Assembly (NCBI GenBank): GCA_024692685.1
Contig: JAILMJ010000028.1
Coordinates: forward strand, 1 to 32,758
Source: Clostridia bacterium
GTDB taxonomy: Bacteria; Bacillota; Clostridia; Oscillospirales; Acutalibacteraceae
Direction of reading: 5' to 3'
Length of the DNA: 32,758 nucleotides
Both the position numbers and the translations under genes were made by a program. Positions 16,890 through 25,878 of the stretch are shown here, in pieces. The notes beneath the pieces were generated by a model that was given only the letters and a program-made list of their open reading frames with translations, was not told where the DNA came from and ran no database searches. Numbering within the stretch: the first letter of the stretch is position 1; every line of letters starts with the position of its first letter.

Positions 16890-18479
16890 ATGAAAAAATA
16901 CGTCATTTCCTACGACATCGGAACAACAGGTGTCAAGACCTGCCTTTTTGAAATAGAAAAGGAAATCAAACTTTTAAGCGCGGCAATGGAAGGCTATCAG
17001 TTGTACATATTACCCGACGGAGGCGCGGAGCAGGATCCCGAAGAATGGTGGCAGGCTCTTTGCAGCACCACGACAAAGGTTTTTGCCAAGTGCGACATAA
17101 AGCCGGATATGATAGACGGCATTTCATTCTGCTCCCAGATGCAGGGCCTTGTACTTGTTGATAAAGAAGGCAAACCTGTTCACAGGGCATTCAGCTACAT
17201 GGACCAGAGAGCCAAGGAGCAGGTCAAGCGCATAATCGCCTACGGCCCCCAGATAGCCGGGGCAAACATATTGAAGCTCATCCCCTCCCTCATAATCACC
17301 GGCGCTGTTTCAAGCAGTGTCAAGGATCCCGTTTATAAATACCACTGGCTCAAGGATAATGATCCCGAGGCTTTCTCACGGGTATACAAGTGGCTCGATG
17401 TCAAGGAATATCTCATCAGCCGTATGACGGGCGAATTCGTTATGACAAGAGACTCCGCCTTCGGCACCCTTCTCTATGACATCAGAAACAAGTGCTGGAG
17501 CCCGAAAGTCTGCAAGATGCTCGAGGTCAATCCCGACCATCTCGCCAAAATAGTCAAGTGCACGGATGTTGTCGGCAAACTCACCGCGGAAGCGGCGCAG
17601 CAGCTCGGCCTTGCAGAGGGCACCGCGGTTTACGGCGGCGGCGGAGACGCTTCGCTCATAGGCGTGGGCGCGGGCAGCGCACAGCTCGGCGACACTCATA
17701 TTTATCAGGGCACCTCAGGCTGGGTATCAACGGTTGTTGACAGAAGCATTGTTGACACCTCTGCCATGATAGCCGCAATAGTCGGCGCGCAGCCCGACAG
17801 CTACAACTACTTCGCGGAACTTGAAACCGCGGGCAAATGCCTTGAATGGGTCAAAGATCACATCGCCCTTGACGAGGTTGACATCTACCTTGAAAAGTGC
17901 AATGTCGCAGAATCCAAAGAGACGGTTTACACATCTCTTTACGACTATCTCTCAAAGGTTATTTCAGAAACTCCCGCAGGCAGCGGCGGAGTTGTGTTCG
18001 CTCCCTGGCTTCACGGAAACCGCTGTCCGTTTGAAGACCCGAATGCAAGAGGAATGTTCTTCAACATAAGTCTTGAAACAGGCAAAACACAGCTTATCCG
18101 CTCAGTAATTGAGGGCGTTTGCTTCCATCTGCGCTGGTTCCTCGAAACACAGGATAAGAAAATCAAGACTTCATCCGTGGTAAGATTTGTCGGCGGCGGC
18201 GCGCTGAGCGATGTCACCTGCCAGATTCTCGCGGATATAACAGGCAAAACCATAGAAACGGTTGACAGTCCCCAGAATGTCGGCGCGGTTGGCGGCGCTG
18301 TTCTCGTAGCGGTCGGTCTCGGGATAATAAAGGATGTCAAAGACGCAAAAGACCTTATTCCCGCAAAAAAGACTTTCTTTCCCAACGCAGAGAATAAAGC
18401 GGTTTATGACCGCAACTTTGAAGTATTCAAAACCCTTCATTCAAACAACAAAAAAGCGTTTGCCGCTCTTAACGGCTGA
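16890..18479 (+). CDS. FGGY-family carbohydrate kinase (xylulokinase-like)
   Basis: ATP-dependent sugar or polyol kinase acting in the cytosol. I start at ATG 16890, where GAGGAGG lies six bases upstream, giving 529 residues; a reading from 16860 would pass through that site. The N-terminal domain begins MKKYVISYDIGTTGVKTCLF (phosphate-1 loop). The central YGGGGDASLIGVGAG holds the catalytic-type Asp. The C-terminal domain has VFAPWLHGNRCPFEDPNA, FVGGGALSDVTCQILADIT and SPQNVGAVGGAVLVAVG. The features fit xylulokinase best, but FGGY substrate calls from sequence are unreliable and no isomerase, transporter or regulator of a pentose pathway adjoins it. It heads a run containing the cell-shape genes, with 17 bp to the next gene. 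Confidence 0.9.
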   Translation: MKKYVISYDIGTTGVKTCLFEIEKEIKLLSAAMEGYQLYILPDGGAEQDPEEWWQALCSTTTKVFAKCDIKPDMIDGISFCSQMQGLVLVDKEGKPVHRAFSYMDQRAKEQVKRIIAYGPQIAGANILKLIPSLIITGAVSSSVKDPVYKYHWLKDNDPEAFSRVYKWLDVKEYLISRMTGEFVMTRDSAFGTLLYDIRNKCWSPKVCKMLEVNPDHLAKIVKCTDVVGKLTAEAAQQLGLAEGTAVYGGGGDASLIGVGAGSAQLGDTHIYQGTSGWVSTVVDRSIVDTSAMIAAIVGAQPDSYNYFAELETAGKCLEWVKDHIALDEVDIYLEKCNVAESKETVYTSLYDYLSKVISETPAGSGGVVFAPWLHGNRCPFEDPNARGMFFNISLETGKTQLIRSVIEGVCFHLRWFLETQDKKIKTSSVVRFVGGGALSDVTCQILADITGKTIETVDSPQNVGAVGGAVLVAVGLGIIKDVKDAKDLIPAKKTFFPNAENKAVYDRNFEVFKTLHSNNKKAFAALNG

Positions 18480-18496
18480 TAACGGAGGTTCTCAAA

Positions 18497-19186
18497 ATGA
18501 AAAGAATTATTGCTGCAGTTTCGGTCTGCATTATCATACTCGGTTGCGTAGCCGCCTGCTCAAGGGTGAAAAAGATTGACGGAGCGGAAATGTATACCGA
18601 TGCCGGCGGCTCAACTCTCGCTGTTCAGACAAAGGAAAACGGAGAAGCCGCCACAAACCAGGACGGCGACATTCTCATTGTCGTAACGGATCCTAACGGC
18701 AAACCCGTCAAAGACAATAACGGCGAACTCGCGACGGAAGTTCCCGACATCAAAGAAGCCCTCATCATCGGCAACCGTATTGAATTCAACGATTATTCGA
18801 TTGAAATCCCCTCCGGATGGAGCAACCTTGAGAGCCTTGCAACCGCTACCATCCAGAAAGATAACAGCTCTGAAATCATAAAGATACTCCAGCCCGAAGA
18901 AAGCGCTGCGGAAGTTCAAATCAGATATGAAAAAATGATTGACACTCTGAAGAAGAGCTATCCCGACGCAAAGGATTATACCAGAGGTCTTACTTTGAAT
19001 GACACCACAGGCCCTCTCATTGCCGTCTTTATCCCGGACGCTTCCGGCAAGTCGGTTTTCGTAGGTTATTACATCATAGAACATGGCGACAACACCTTTG
19101 TATTTGAAATTTCCGCCGACAAAGATATCGGTGAAAAGTTTGACGAGATAGAGAAGATTATTGCCTCCGTAAAATACAAGAAATAA
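18497..19186 (+). CDS. Putative lipoprotein of unknown function
   Basis: The 229 residues begin with a lipoprotein signal (MKRIIAAVSVCIIILGCVAAC); the best lipobox is VAAC with acylated Cys21, Cys17 in ILGC being an alternative. A charged linker with EAATNQDGDILIVVTDPNG and GKPVKDNNGELATEVPDI follows. The C-terminal half (from about residue 95) resembles a PsbP/Mog1-like or DUF1795-like fold in pattern, with NRIEFNDYSIEIPSGW then alternating strands, but I do not claim the family. It is expected on the outer face of the membrane. It lies 15 bp before mreB and may accompany the elongation machinery, which is only an inference from position. Confidence 0.82.
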   Translation: MKRIIAAVSVCIIILGCVAACSRVKKIDGAEMYTDAGGSTLAVQTKENGEAATNQDGDILIVVTDPNGKPVKDNNGELATEVPDIKEALIIGNRIEFNDYSIEIPSGWSNLESLATATIQKDNSSEIIKILQPEESAAEVQIRYEKMIDTLKKSYPDAKDYTRGLTLNDTTGPLIAVFIPDASGKSVFVGYYIIEHGDNTFVFEISADKDIGEKFDEIEKIIASVKYKK

Positions 19187-19201
19187 AGGAGAGCGGCTTA
19201 A

Positions 19202-20209
19202 ATGATATTCACTCAGGACATTGGAATAGACTTGGGGACCGCGAATACTCTTGTCTTTGTCAAGGGTAAGGGTATAGTTATCCGCGAGCCCTCTGTTGTT
19301 GCGGTCGATCAGAAGAGCAATCCGCCGAAAGTAGTGGCCGTGGGCACGGAAGCCAAGGAAATGATAGGCAGAACCCCGGGCTCAATAGTGGCGGTACGCC
19401 CGCTGAAAGACGGCGTCATTGCCGACTTTGACATCACCGCCGAAATGATAGAATCTTTTATAAAGCGCACCATAAGCAAAAAGCCGCTTTCGAGAATAAG
19501 AATACTCATCTGCATTCCTTCGGGTGTTACAGAGGTTGAAAGGAAGGCTGTGCATGACGCAGCGAAGAGCGCCGGAGCGGGCCTGATAAGTCTTATTGAG
19601 GAACCGATGGCAGCGGCGGTCGGAGCAGGGCTTCCCGTAAGCGAAGCCACCGGCAGTATGGTTGTCGATATCGGCGGAGGCACCTCTGAGGTTGCGGTTA
19701 TTTCCCTGGGCGGAATAGTGACGGCCAATTCAACAAGAATAGCCGGCGATGACCTTGATGAAGCGATAATTTCCTACATCAGGAAGAAATACAACCTTCT
19801 TCTGGGCGAAAGAACAGCAGAAGAAATCAAAATAAAAATCGGCTCCGCTTACCCGCTTGATAAAGAAACATCAATGAATATCAAGGGCAGAAATCTGCTT
19901 GACGGCCTGCCCAAGGATATTGATATCACAAGCGAAGAAATCCGCGAAGCCCTTTCGGATCCCGTTTCCCAGATAGTGGACCTTGTCAAAACCACTCTCG
20001 AACAGACTCCCCCGGAGCTTGCCTCCGATATTATCGACAGAGGCATTATGCTTACGGGCGGCGGAGCTCTGCTCAAAGGAATTGACAAACTCATCGAAGA
20101 GGAAACCAAGATTCCCGTTAAAATAGCCTCCGATCCGCTTGACTGCGTGGTTGCAGGCACAGGCATCTGCCTCAACGGCCCCGAAGGCAACGCAAAGAAA
20201 TATATCTGA
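19202..20209 (+). CDS. mreB: Rod shape-determining protein MreB
   Basis: Bacterial actin homologue whose membrane-bound filaments organise side-wall synthesis. Its 335 residues match the family. Nucleotide-binding motifs seen are [18 protein letters not shown] (phosphate 1), [20 protein letters not shown] (phosphate 2) and [18 protein letters not shown] (adenosine). The N-terminus MIFTQD may act as the membrane-contact segment. It is followed after 11 bp by mreC. It could equally be named mbl by strict orthology, but the mreC-mreD context supports mreB. Confidence 0.97.
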   Translation: MIFTQDIGIDLGTANTLVFVKGKGIVIREPSVVAVDQKSNPPKVVAVGTEAKEMIGRTPGSIVAVRPLKDGVIADFDITAEMIESFIKRTISKKPLSRIRILICIPSGVTEVERKAVHDAAKSAGAGLISLIEEPMAAAVGAGLPVSEATGSMVVDIGGGTSEVAVISLGGIVTANSTRIAGDDLDEAIISYIRKKYNLLLGERTAEEIKIKIGSAYPLDKETSMNIKGRNLLDGLPKDIDITSEEIREALSDPVSQIVDLVKTTLEQTPPELASDIIDRGIMLTGGGALLKGIDKLIEEETKIPVKIASDPLDCVVAGTGICLNGPEGNAKKYI

Positions 20210-20220
20210 GGAGAAGTGAA

Positions 20221-21063
20221 ATGTCCCGTTTTCTGAAAAGCGCCGGATTTAAAATACTGATTGTCGTTCTCGTCGCTCTTACGGCAGGGAGCGTTATTTC
20301 CGTTGCTTCAAGAAGCGGTTCCTCTCCCGTAACGGCGGCGGTCAGCGTGGTGTTCGGCCCCGTTTCGAAATTTGCCGGCTCCATAACTTCCGCCTTTGAA
20401 AAACTCCCCATAACTTTCAAATCCTCATCCTATCTCAAGCGCGAAAACGCCGAGCTTCAGGCTGAGATTGACAACCTGCGCGAAAGGCTTGTTGGCCACG
20501 AGCAGCTCATTCACAAAAACGAATTCTACAAGGAATTCCTTGACCTGAAAGAGGATCACGAAGACTACACCTTTGCCGAGGCCGCCGTAATAGGCCGCGA
20601 CGCGGCAGGTCACTTCGGCAGTTTCACTCTTGACAAAGGTTCGGGCGATGATATTAAAGTAAACGATCCGGTTATCTACGGTAAATATCTTGTCGGAGTC
20701 GTTGCAAGCGTCACCCCAACACAGTGCACGGTCAACACCATACTCAATCCCACTGTCAATGTAAGCTGCTATGAAACAAGAACCAGGGAAGTCGGCTATG
20801 TCACCACCACGGTTGAGCTTGCCGAAAAAGGTCAGTGCCAGATTCCCGGTCTTTCCGCCCGCACGGCAGTTACGGCCGGCGGTCTTGTCTGCACCGCAGG
20901 CGTTGGCGGCGTTTATCCGAGAGATCTTATTATCGGCACGGTTGAGGACATTCTTGACGCAACCCTGAATATATCCGCCTCGGCAATAGTGAAGCCGGGC
21001 GTGGATTTCTCACAGATTACCGATGTATTCATAATTACAAACTTTGACGGTCAGGCGCAATAA
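20221..21063 (+). CDS. mreC: Rod shape-determining protein MreC
   Basis: Elongasome scaffold that links MreB/MreD to PBP2 and activates it. It has 280 residues, with an N-terminal transmembrane helix (ILIVVLVALTAGSVISVA), a coiled coil (about residues 75-110, LKRENAELQAEIDNLRERL), then a beta-rich periplasmic-type domain with IGRDAAGHFGSFTLDKG, NDPVIYGKYLVGVV and a C-terminal VYPRDLIIGTVEDI. It ends one base before mreD. Confidence 0.96.
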   Translation: MSRFLKSAGFKILIVVLVALTAGSVISVASRSGSSPVTAAVSVVFGPVSKFAGSITSAFEKLPITFKSSSYLKRENAELQAEIDNLRERLVGHEQLIHKNEFYKEFLDLKEDHEDYTFAEAAVIGRDAAGHFGSFTLDKGSGDDIKVNDPVIYGKYLVGVVASVTPTQCTVNTILNPTVNVSCYETRTREVGYVTTTVELAEKGQCQIPGLSARTAVTAGGLVCTAGVGGVYPRDLIIGTVEDILDATLNISASAIVKPGVDFSQITDVFIITNFDGQAQ

Positions 21064-21064
21064 T

Positions 21065-21601
21065 ATGACAAAGCTGAGCGTAAAACAGAAAAAAACAATA
21101 TATCGCAGGGCTTGGCTCGCCGTTGCGGTCATTCTGCTTTCCGTAATCCAGAATACGGACGGCTGGTTTCCGCAGGTTTTCGGAGTCCGGGCTCTGTTGC
21201 TTATTCCCGCCGTGACGGCCATATCCGTATTTGAGAGAGATGTTGCGGGCATATTCTACGGCCTGCTTGCGGGCTCACTCTGGGATGTCTTTGCTCACGG
21301 CAACAACTTCAACGCAATGTTTCTTGCTGTTATCGGCTTTGCCTGCGGCACACTTATCAACCTGATAATGAGAAACAACTTTATCACGCACCTGCTTCTT
21401 ACCGGTATTGCCTCGTTGATTTACTGCGTGGGCTACTGGCTCTGGCACTACGTTATCATAAACACCGACATGGCCTTTGCCATGCTTTTCAGATATTATA
21501 TCCCAGGCGCGGTTTATACGGCAGTTTTCTCGCCTTTTCTTTTCTTCCTCGTGAAATATATTGAGGATAAATTCAAAACCGAGCAATACTTTGACGAATA
21601 A
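21065..21601 (+). CDS. mreD: Rod shape-determining protein MreD
   Basis: Small integral membrane protein of the elongasome, 178 residues, with about five hydrophobic segments (LAVAVILLSVIQN, ALLLIPAVTAISVF, GIFYGLLAGSLWDVF, MFLAVIGFACGTLINLI and later ones). The Gly-Leu-x-x-Gly-x-x-x-Asp pattern GLLAGSLWDVFAHG is typical of MreD. I prefer ATG 21065; a TTG at 21044 inside mreC would add seven residues. The ribosome-binding site is weak, so coupling to mreC is likely. Confidence 0.93.
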   Translation: MTKLSVKQKKTIYRRAWLAVAVILLSVIQNTDGWFPQVFGVRALLLIPAVTAISVFERDVAGIFYGLLAGSLWDVFAHGNNFNAMFLAVIGFACGTLINLIMRNNFITHLLLTGIASLIYCVGYWLWHYVIINTDMAFAMLFRYYIPGAVYTAVFSPFLFFLVKYIEDKFKTEQYFDE

Positions 21602-21619
21602 ACACAGGAGGTGCAGTCA

Positions 21620-23665
21620 GTGTATTCTTTCTTAACAAGAAACAGAATAATTTCCGCAATCTGCGTCATCCTGGCCCTGTTTGTGATACTCACGGGAGCG
21701 CTGGTTAAAATCCAGATAATCGACGGCGATGCTTATGCCGCCGAGGTATCCAACGTTTCATCAAGTACCTCTCCGATATCGGCGGCAAGAGGCGAAATTC
21801 TTGACTGCAACGGTCAGAAACTCGTCTACAACGAGCAGTGCTCATCGGTTATCTTTGACGCGGCATATTTCCCGCCCTCATCGCAGAATGAGCAGCGCAA
21901 CAACATTATCATCAGCCTTATCAGGATGTTTGACGCGGAAGGCGTTGAATGGATAAACAATCTTCCGCTGGAATTTGACAAAAAAGGCAATGTAAAATTC
22001 AAGAAAGACAGCGACACCGAAATCAAAGAGATGAAAAGCCGTGAAATGCTCAATCTCAACGATTATGCCACTGCCCAAAACTGTTACGACGCCCTTGTGG
22101 ACGAATTTGAACTTGAAAACTTTGTGCCCAAGGATGTCCTCAAGGTTGCGGCAGTGCGCTATGAGATGAAACGTCTTTATTTCAGTGTGCGTATACCCTA
22201 TACCTTTGCTGAAAAAGTGCCTGAGATTATCGTTTCACGCATTAAAGAAAACAGCAATTTCTACCGCGGTGTAGACGTTGAAATAGTCCCCGTGCGAACC
22301 TATACAGACGGCAAACTCGCCCCCCATATTCTGGGCATGACAGGTATCATCAGCGCCGAGGAATACGCCGAAAAGAAGGATGAAGGCTACGGCATGACCG
22401 ATTATCTCGGAAAAAGCGGCGTGGAACTGGCTATGGAGTACTATCTCAAAGGTACCGACGGGGAAAAGACGGTATATACCGATGCCAACGGTAAAAAGAC
22501 TGTTGAGGTAACCAAAAAACCGGAGCAGGGAAATTCGGTTATTCTGACTATCAATTCCGGTATGCAGAAAGTTGCCCAGGACGCTCTCAGGGAGTGCTGC
22601 GAAACCTCAACCGGTTTCGGTATAAGTCCCGCGGGGGCGGTCGTGGTCCTCAGTTGCAAGGATTCATCCGTGCTTGCCTGCGCTTCCTACCCGACTTATG
22701 ATATTTCAACCTATTACGATGACGCCGATAAACTCAACAAAGCAAAAGGTTCTCCGCTCTGGAACAGAGCCCTCGTTTCAACATACGCCTGCGGCTCCAC
22801 GGCAAAACCGTCGGTCGCCATTGCGGCTCTTGAAGAAAAAATCATAGATGAAGATTTCACCGTCTATTGCGACGGTACATATACTTTCCTCGGTCAGGAT
22901 TTCAAATGCGAACAGGCCCACGCAAATGCATACGTCAATGTCGTTGAAGCGATTGATGAAAGCTGCAACACCTTCTTCATGACGGTAGGTGCCATGGTCG
23001 GAATTGACAAGATGAATGAATACAGAATGATGCTCGGCCTCGGCTCAAAGACCGGATGCGAACTCAACGAGGCAGTCGGTGTGCTTGACAGCCCCGAATA
23101 CCGCGCGTCCATAAACCAGAAGTGGCTTGCCGGTTATGTCGTTCAGTCCGCCATCGGTCAGGCGGGTAACCTTTTCACTCCGATTCAGCTCGCAAACTAT
23201 GTCAACACCATTGCCAACGGAGGAACAAGGTACAGAACTCACTTCATAAAGAGCGTCAAGAGTTTTGACTACACCAGAACAATTTATGAAAACAAGGCGG
23301 AGGTTGTCACGGAGACCGGTATTTCAGCCGAAACCCTTGATATTGTAAAACGCGGTATGCTTGAAGTCGGTACAACGGGTTACTGCGCCAAATATTTCAG
23401 GCACCTGCCTGTTGACGTTGCCTGTAAAACAGGTACCTCTCAAGAATACAGGATTTCGGAAGACGGTTATTCATTCAAGATAAACAACGGTTTTCTTATT
23501 GCGTTCGCTCCTTATGAAAATCCCGAAATCGCAATAGCCGCCGTAGGCGAAGGAATGATTTCGGGCGTTTATGTTGCTCCGGTCATTGCCGCCTGCGTTG
23601 AGTATTATTGCGGACTGAGCGATAACGTTGAGGCTCCTCAGCCGGAGGGCGTCCTCATCCCCTGA
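21620..23665 (+). CDS. Penicillin-binding protein 2 (class B transpeptidase, elongation)
   Basis: Cross-links side-wall peptidoglycan at the outer face of the membrane. I start at GTG 21620 because AGGAGG ends eight bases before it, giving 681 residues. The GTG at 21611 overlaps the AGGAGG itself. An N-terminal transmembrane helix (IISAICVILALFVILTGAL) is followed by the dimerisation/pedestal domain with ISAARGEILDCNGQKLVYN and GMTGIISAEEY. In the transpeptidase domain the nucleophile is Ser393 in GSTAKP (SxxK), with Ser448-Cys-Asn (SxN) and Lys603-Thr-Gly in VACKTGTSQ. All three catalytic motifs are intact. Position after mreBCD identifies it as the PBP2/MrdA type rather than the septal PBP. 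No rodA is in the window. Confidence 0.94.
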   Translation: MYSFLTRNRIISAICVILALFVILTGALVKIQIIDGDAYAAEVSNVSSSTSPISAARGEILDCNGQKLVYNEQCSSVIFDAAYFPPSSQNEQRNNIIISLIRMFDAEGVEWINNLPLEFDKKGNVKFKKDSDTEIKEMKSREMLNLNDYATAQNCYDALVDEFELENFVPKDVLKVAAVRYEMKRLYFSVRIPYTFAEKVPEIIVSRIKENSNFYRGVDVEIVPVRTYTDGKLAPHILGMTGIISAEEYAEKKDEGYGMTDYLGKSGVELAMEYYLKGTDGEKTVYTDANGKKTVEVTKKPEQGNSVILTINSGMQKVAQDALRECCETSTGFGISPAGAVVVLSCKDSSVLACASYPTYDISTYYDDADKLNKAKGSPLWNRALVSTYACGSTAKPSVAIAALEEKIIDEDFTVYCDGTYTFLGQDFKCEQAHANAYVNVVEAIDESCNTFFMTVGAMVGIDKMNEYRMMLGLGSKTGCELNEAVGVLDSPEYRASINQKWLAGYVVQSAIGQAGNLFTPIQLANYVNTIANGGTRYRTHFIKSVKSFDYTRTIYENKAEVVTETGISAETLDIVKRGMLEVGTTGYCAKYFRHLPVDVACKTGTSQEYRISEDGYSFKINNGFLIAFAPYENPEIAIAAVGEGMISGVYVAPVIAACVEYYCGLSDNVEAPQPEGVLIP

Positions 23666-23699
23666 CGCAGGGTCGGTTATTCACGGAAGGGAGATCGGT

Positions 23700-24428
23700 A
23701 TGTCGGAAATCTATATAATCGCCTCCGGGAAAGGCGGCGTGGGAAAATCGACCTTTGCGGCCGGAGTTTCAAGAGAACTTGCTTACAGAGAAAAGAAAGT
23801 GCTTGCCGTTGACTGTGATATCGGCCTGCGCTCTCTGGATCTTTTGCTGAACTGCGCCGGCGATGTTGTTTTCAACTGGGGAGACGTTATTACCAATCGC
23901 TGCGCGGTTAACGAGGCGATTGTAAAAGCAGAGTGCGGGGTTGACTTTCTCGCCGCTCCGCTTTACAGCGAAGATGAATTCACTCCCGAATCATTCAAAG
24001 ATATGATTGACGCCCTTTCACCGGGCTATGACTTTATATTTCTTGACGCACCTGCCGGCATAGGTTCAGGCTTTGCTCTTGCCGCAGGCGCCGCGGATAA
24101 GGGTATCATCATCACCACTCCGGACAGCGTCTGTGTCAGAAGCTGCGCAAGAGCCGGCGACGAACTCAAAAAAACAGGGCTGAGCGAGCTGCGGCTCCTT
24201 GTCAATATGTTTGAGATAAAGCCCACGGAAAAAAGCAAACTGCTCAATATAGATGAATGTATAGACGAAACACGGACTCAGCTTCTCGGAATCATACCGC
24301 TTGACCGCAGTCTCGCCTTCCAGTCTGTCACAGGTGAGGAACCGGGTGAATTCTCCCCCTCCGCACAGGCTTTTGACAGAATTACGGGGCGCTTGCTCGG
24401 AGAGAATGTTGAACTCGTATTCGAATGA
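23700..24428 (+). CDS. MinD-like P-loop ATPase lacking a membrane-targeting tail
   Basis: ATPase of the MinD/ParA family, 242 residues, starting at ATG 23700 behind GGAAGGGAGA. It has the deviant Walker A SGKGGVGKSTFAAGVS, the MinD-typical VDCDIGLRSLDLLLN, a switch-like region GDVITNRCAVNEAIV and Walker B-like YDFIFLDAPAGIGSGFA, so it is closer to MinD than to Soj/ParA. MinD normally ends in a basic amphipathic helix that binds membrane; here the protein stops at GRLLGENVELVFE, acidic and without such a helix. Neither minC nor minE adjoins it. It may do a Min-like job with another anchor or a different positioning job; this is inference. A 34-bp gap separates it from the PBP2 gene. Confidence 0.87.
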   Translation: MSEIYIIASGKGGVGKSTFAAGVSRELAYREKKVLAVDCDIGLRSLDLLLNCAGDVVFNWGDVITNRCAVNEAIVKAECGVDFLAAPLYSEDEFTPESFKDMIDALSPGYDFIFLDAPAGIGSGFALAAGAADKGIIITTPDSVCVRSCARAGDELKKTGLSELRLLVNMFEIKPTEKSKLLNIDECIDETRTQLLGIIPLDRSLAFQSVTGEEPGEFSPSAQAFDRITGRLLGENVELVFE

Positions 24429-24437
24429 GAGAAGATT

Positions 24438-25808
24438 ATGAACAACGAAGCTACTGTTGCCGCCATATCAACTCCGAATGCCCCCGGTGGTATCGGAATA
24501 ATAAGAATCTCCGGCGATGACGCGCTGAAAATCGCCGGAAAAATATTCGTCCCTGTTTCCGGATGCCCGATTGAGAAGAGCAAAGGTTACAGGGCATATT
24601 TCGGTCACATTTATGACGCAGGCGAAAAAATCGATGAGGGCGTCTGCCTTGTTTTCCGCGCTCCCAACAGTTATACGGGAGAAAATGTTGCCGAGATAAG
24701 CTGCCACGGAGGCCTGTTCGTCACAAAGCAGGTACTCAGAGCGGCTCTGAATGCCGGAGCAAAGGCGGCGGGACCCGGCGAATTCACAAAAAGAGCATTT
24801 CTGAACGGCAAACTCGACCTTGCTTCAAGCGAGAGTGTCATGGCTCTCATCAGCGCGGCGGGTAAAGCGGCCGCCGGCGCGGCTCTTAACAGCCTTGAAG
24901 GCAATCTCAGCAGGGAAATCAAAGACTGCTGCGGCAAAATCGTAACCGTCTGCGCCTCGCTCTCCGCATGGGTTGATTACCCCGATGAAGATATTGAAGA
25001 ACTGAAACCCGATGAAATAAAATCTACCTTTGCTCAGGTTAAGTCCAGACTCGCCGATATAGTCAGCCGTTACGATAACGGACGTGCGGTAACGGAGGGA
25101 GTGGATACCGTAATTATCGGTAAGCCTAATGTGGGCAAATCCACAATAATGAATCTGCTAACCGGATTTGACCGTTCCATTGTCACTGATGTGGCCGGCA
25201 CAACAAGAGACGTCATCGAAGAAAAAGCGGTGCTCGGCGATATTGTTTTGCGTATAGCGGATACGGCCGGAATTCACGAAACCGACAACACGGTTGAGGC
25301 GCTCGGCGTTGACCTTGCGCGCAAAAGACTCGACAGGGCGGAATTAATCCTTGCCGTATTTGACAGGAGCTCTCCGCTGAGCGACGAGGACAGGCAGATT
25401 GCGGATATGTGCCGCGAAAAGAAAAAAATAGCCCTGCTCAATAAAGCGGACCTGCCCTGTGAGAGCGATATGGCTGAAATCAGCCGGTATTTTGACAGAG
25501 TTGTTGAAATATCCGCAATTACAGGCGAAGGGCGTGACGAACTTGAAAAGGCGATAGCCGACGTGATGATGACCGGAGAATTTGACCCGGCCGCAGCCTG
25601 CCTCACAGGCGAAAGGCAGCGTGCCTGCTGCGTGAGCGCCATAGAGCAGCTTGATGAATGTATAAACGCTCTGAATAACGGAATGACACTCGACGCTGTC
25701 AATGTCTGCGCCGACGGCGCAGTCAACTCTCTGCTTGAACTGACCGGCGAAAAAGCGTCGGCGGCAGTAGTGGACGAAATATTCTCACGCTTCTGCGTAG
25801 GCAAGTAA
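24438..25808 (+). CDS. mnmE: tRNA modification GTPase MnmE
   Basis: With MnmG it modifies the wobble uridine (position 34) of several tRNAs. The 456 residues match the family. An N-terminal tetrahydrofolate-binding domain (PNAPGGIGIIRISG, then SYTGENVAEISCHGG) is followed by a helical domain with an inserted G domain: G1 at about residues 228-235 (GKPNVGKS), G2-region TDVAGTTRDVIEE, G3 DTAGI and G4 NKAD. The C-terminal FSRFCVGK carries the catalytic CxGK box. mnmG, often its neighbour, does not follow; a terminator comes 28 bp later. Confidence 0.97.
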   Translation: MNNEATVAAISTPNAPGGIGIIRISGDDALKIAGKIFVPVSGCPIEKSKGYRAYFGHIYDAGEKIDEGVCLVFRAPNSYTGENVAEISCHGGLFVTKQVLRAALNAGAKAAGPGEFTKRAFLNGKLDLASSESVMALISAAGKAAAGAALNSLEGNLSREIKDCCGKIVTVCASLSAWVDYPDEDIEELKPDEIKSTFAQVKSRLADIVSRYDNGRAVTEGVDTVIIGKPNVGKSTIMNLLTGFDRSIVTDVAGTTRDVIEEKAVLGDIVLRIADTAGIHETDNTVEALGVDLARKRLDRAELILAVFDRSSPLSDEDRQIADMCREKKKIALLNKADLPCESDMAEISRYFDRVVEISAITGEGRDELEKAIADVMMTGEFDPAAACLTGERQRACCVSAIEQLDECINALNNGMTLDAVNVCADGAVNSLLELTGEKASAAVVDEIFSRFCVGK

Positions 25809-25832
25809 TTGCATCCCGGAAAGAATATAAGA

Positions 25833-25865
25833 AAAAGAGGCCTGATCTGATCAGGCCTCTTATTT
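25833..25865. terminator. Bidirectional terminator between mnmE and rplL
   Basis: A perfect 11-bp stem (25836-25846 with 25850-25860) with a 3-nt loop is flanked by five A residues to the left (a T run for the minus strand) and TTATTTT to the right. It ends the mnmE run and the rplJ-rplL transcript converging on it. Confidence 0.92.
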
Positions 25866-25878
25866 TGGTCAGTTTAAA

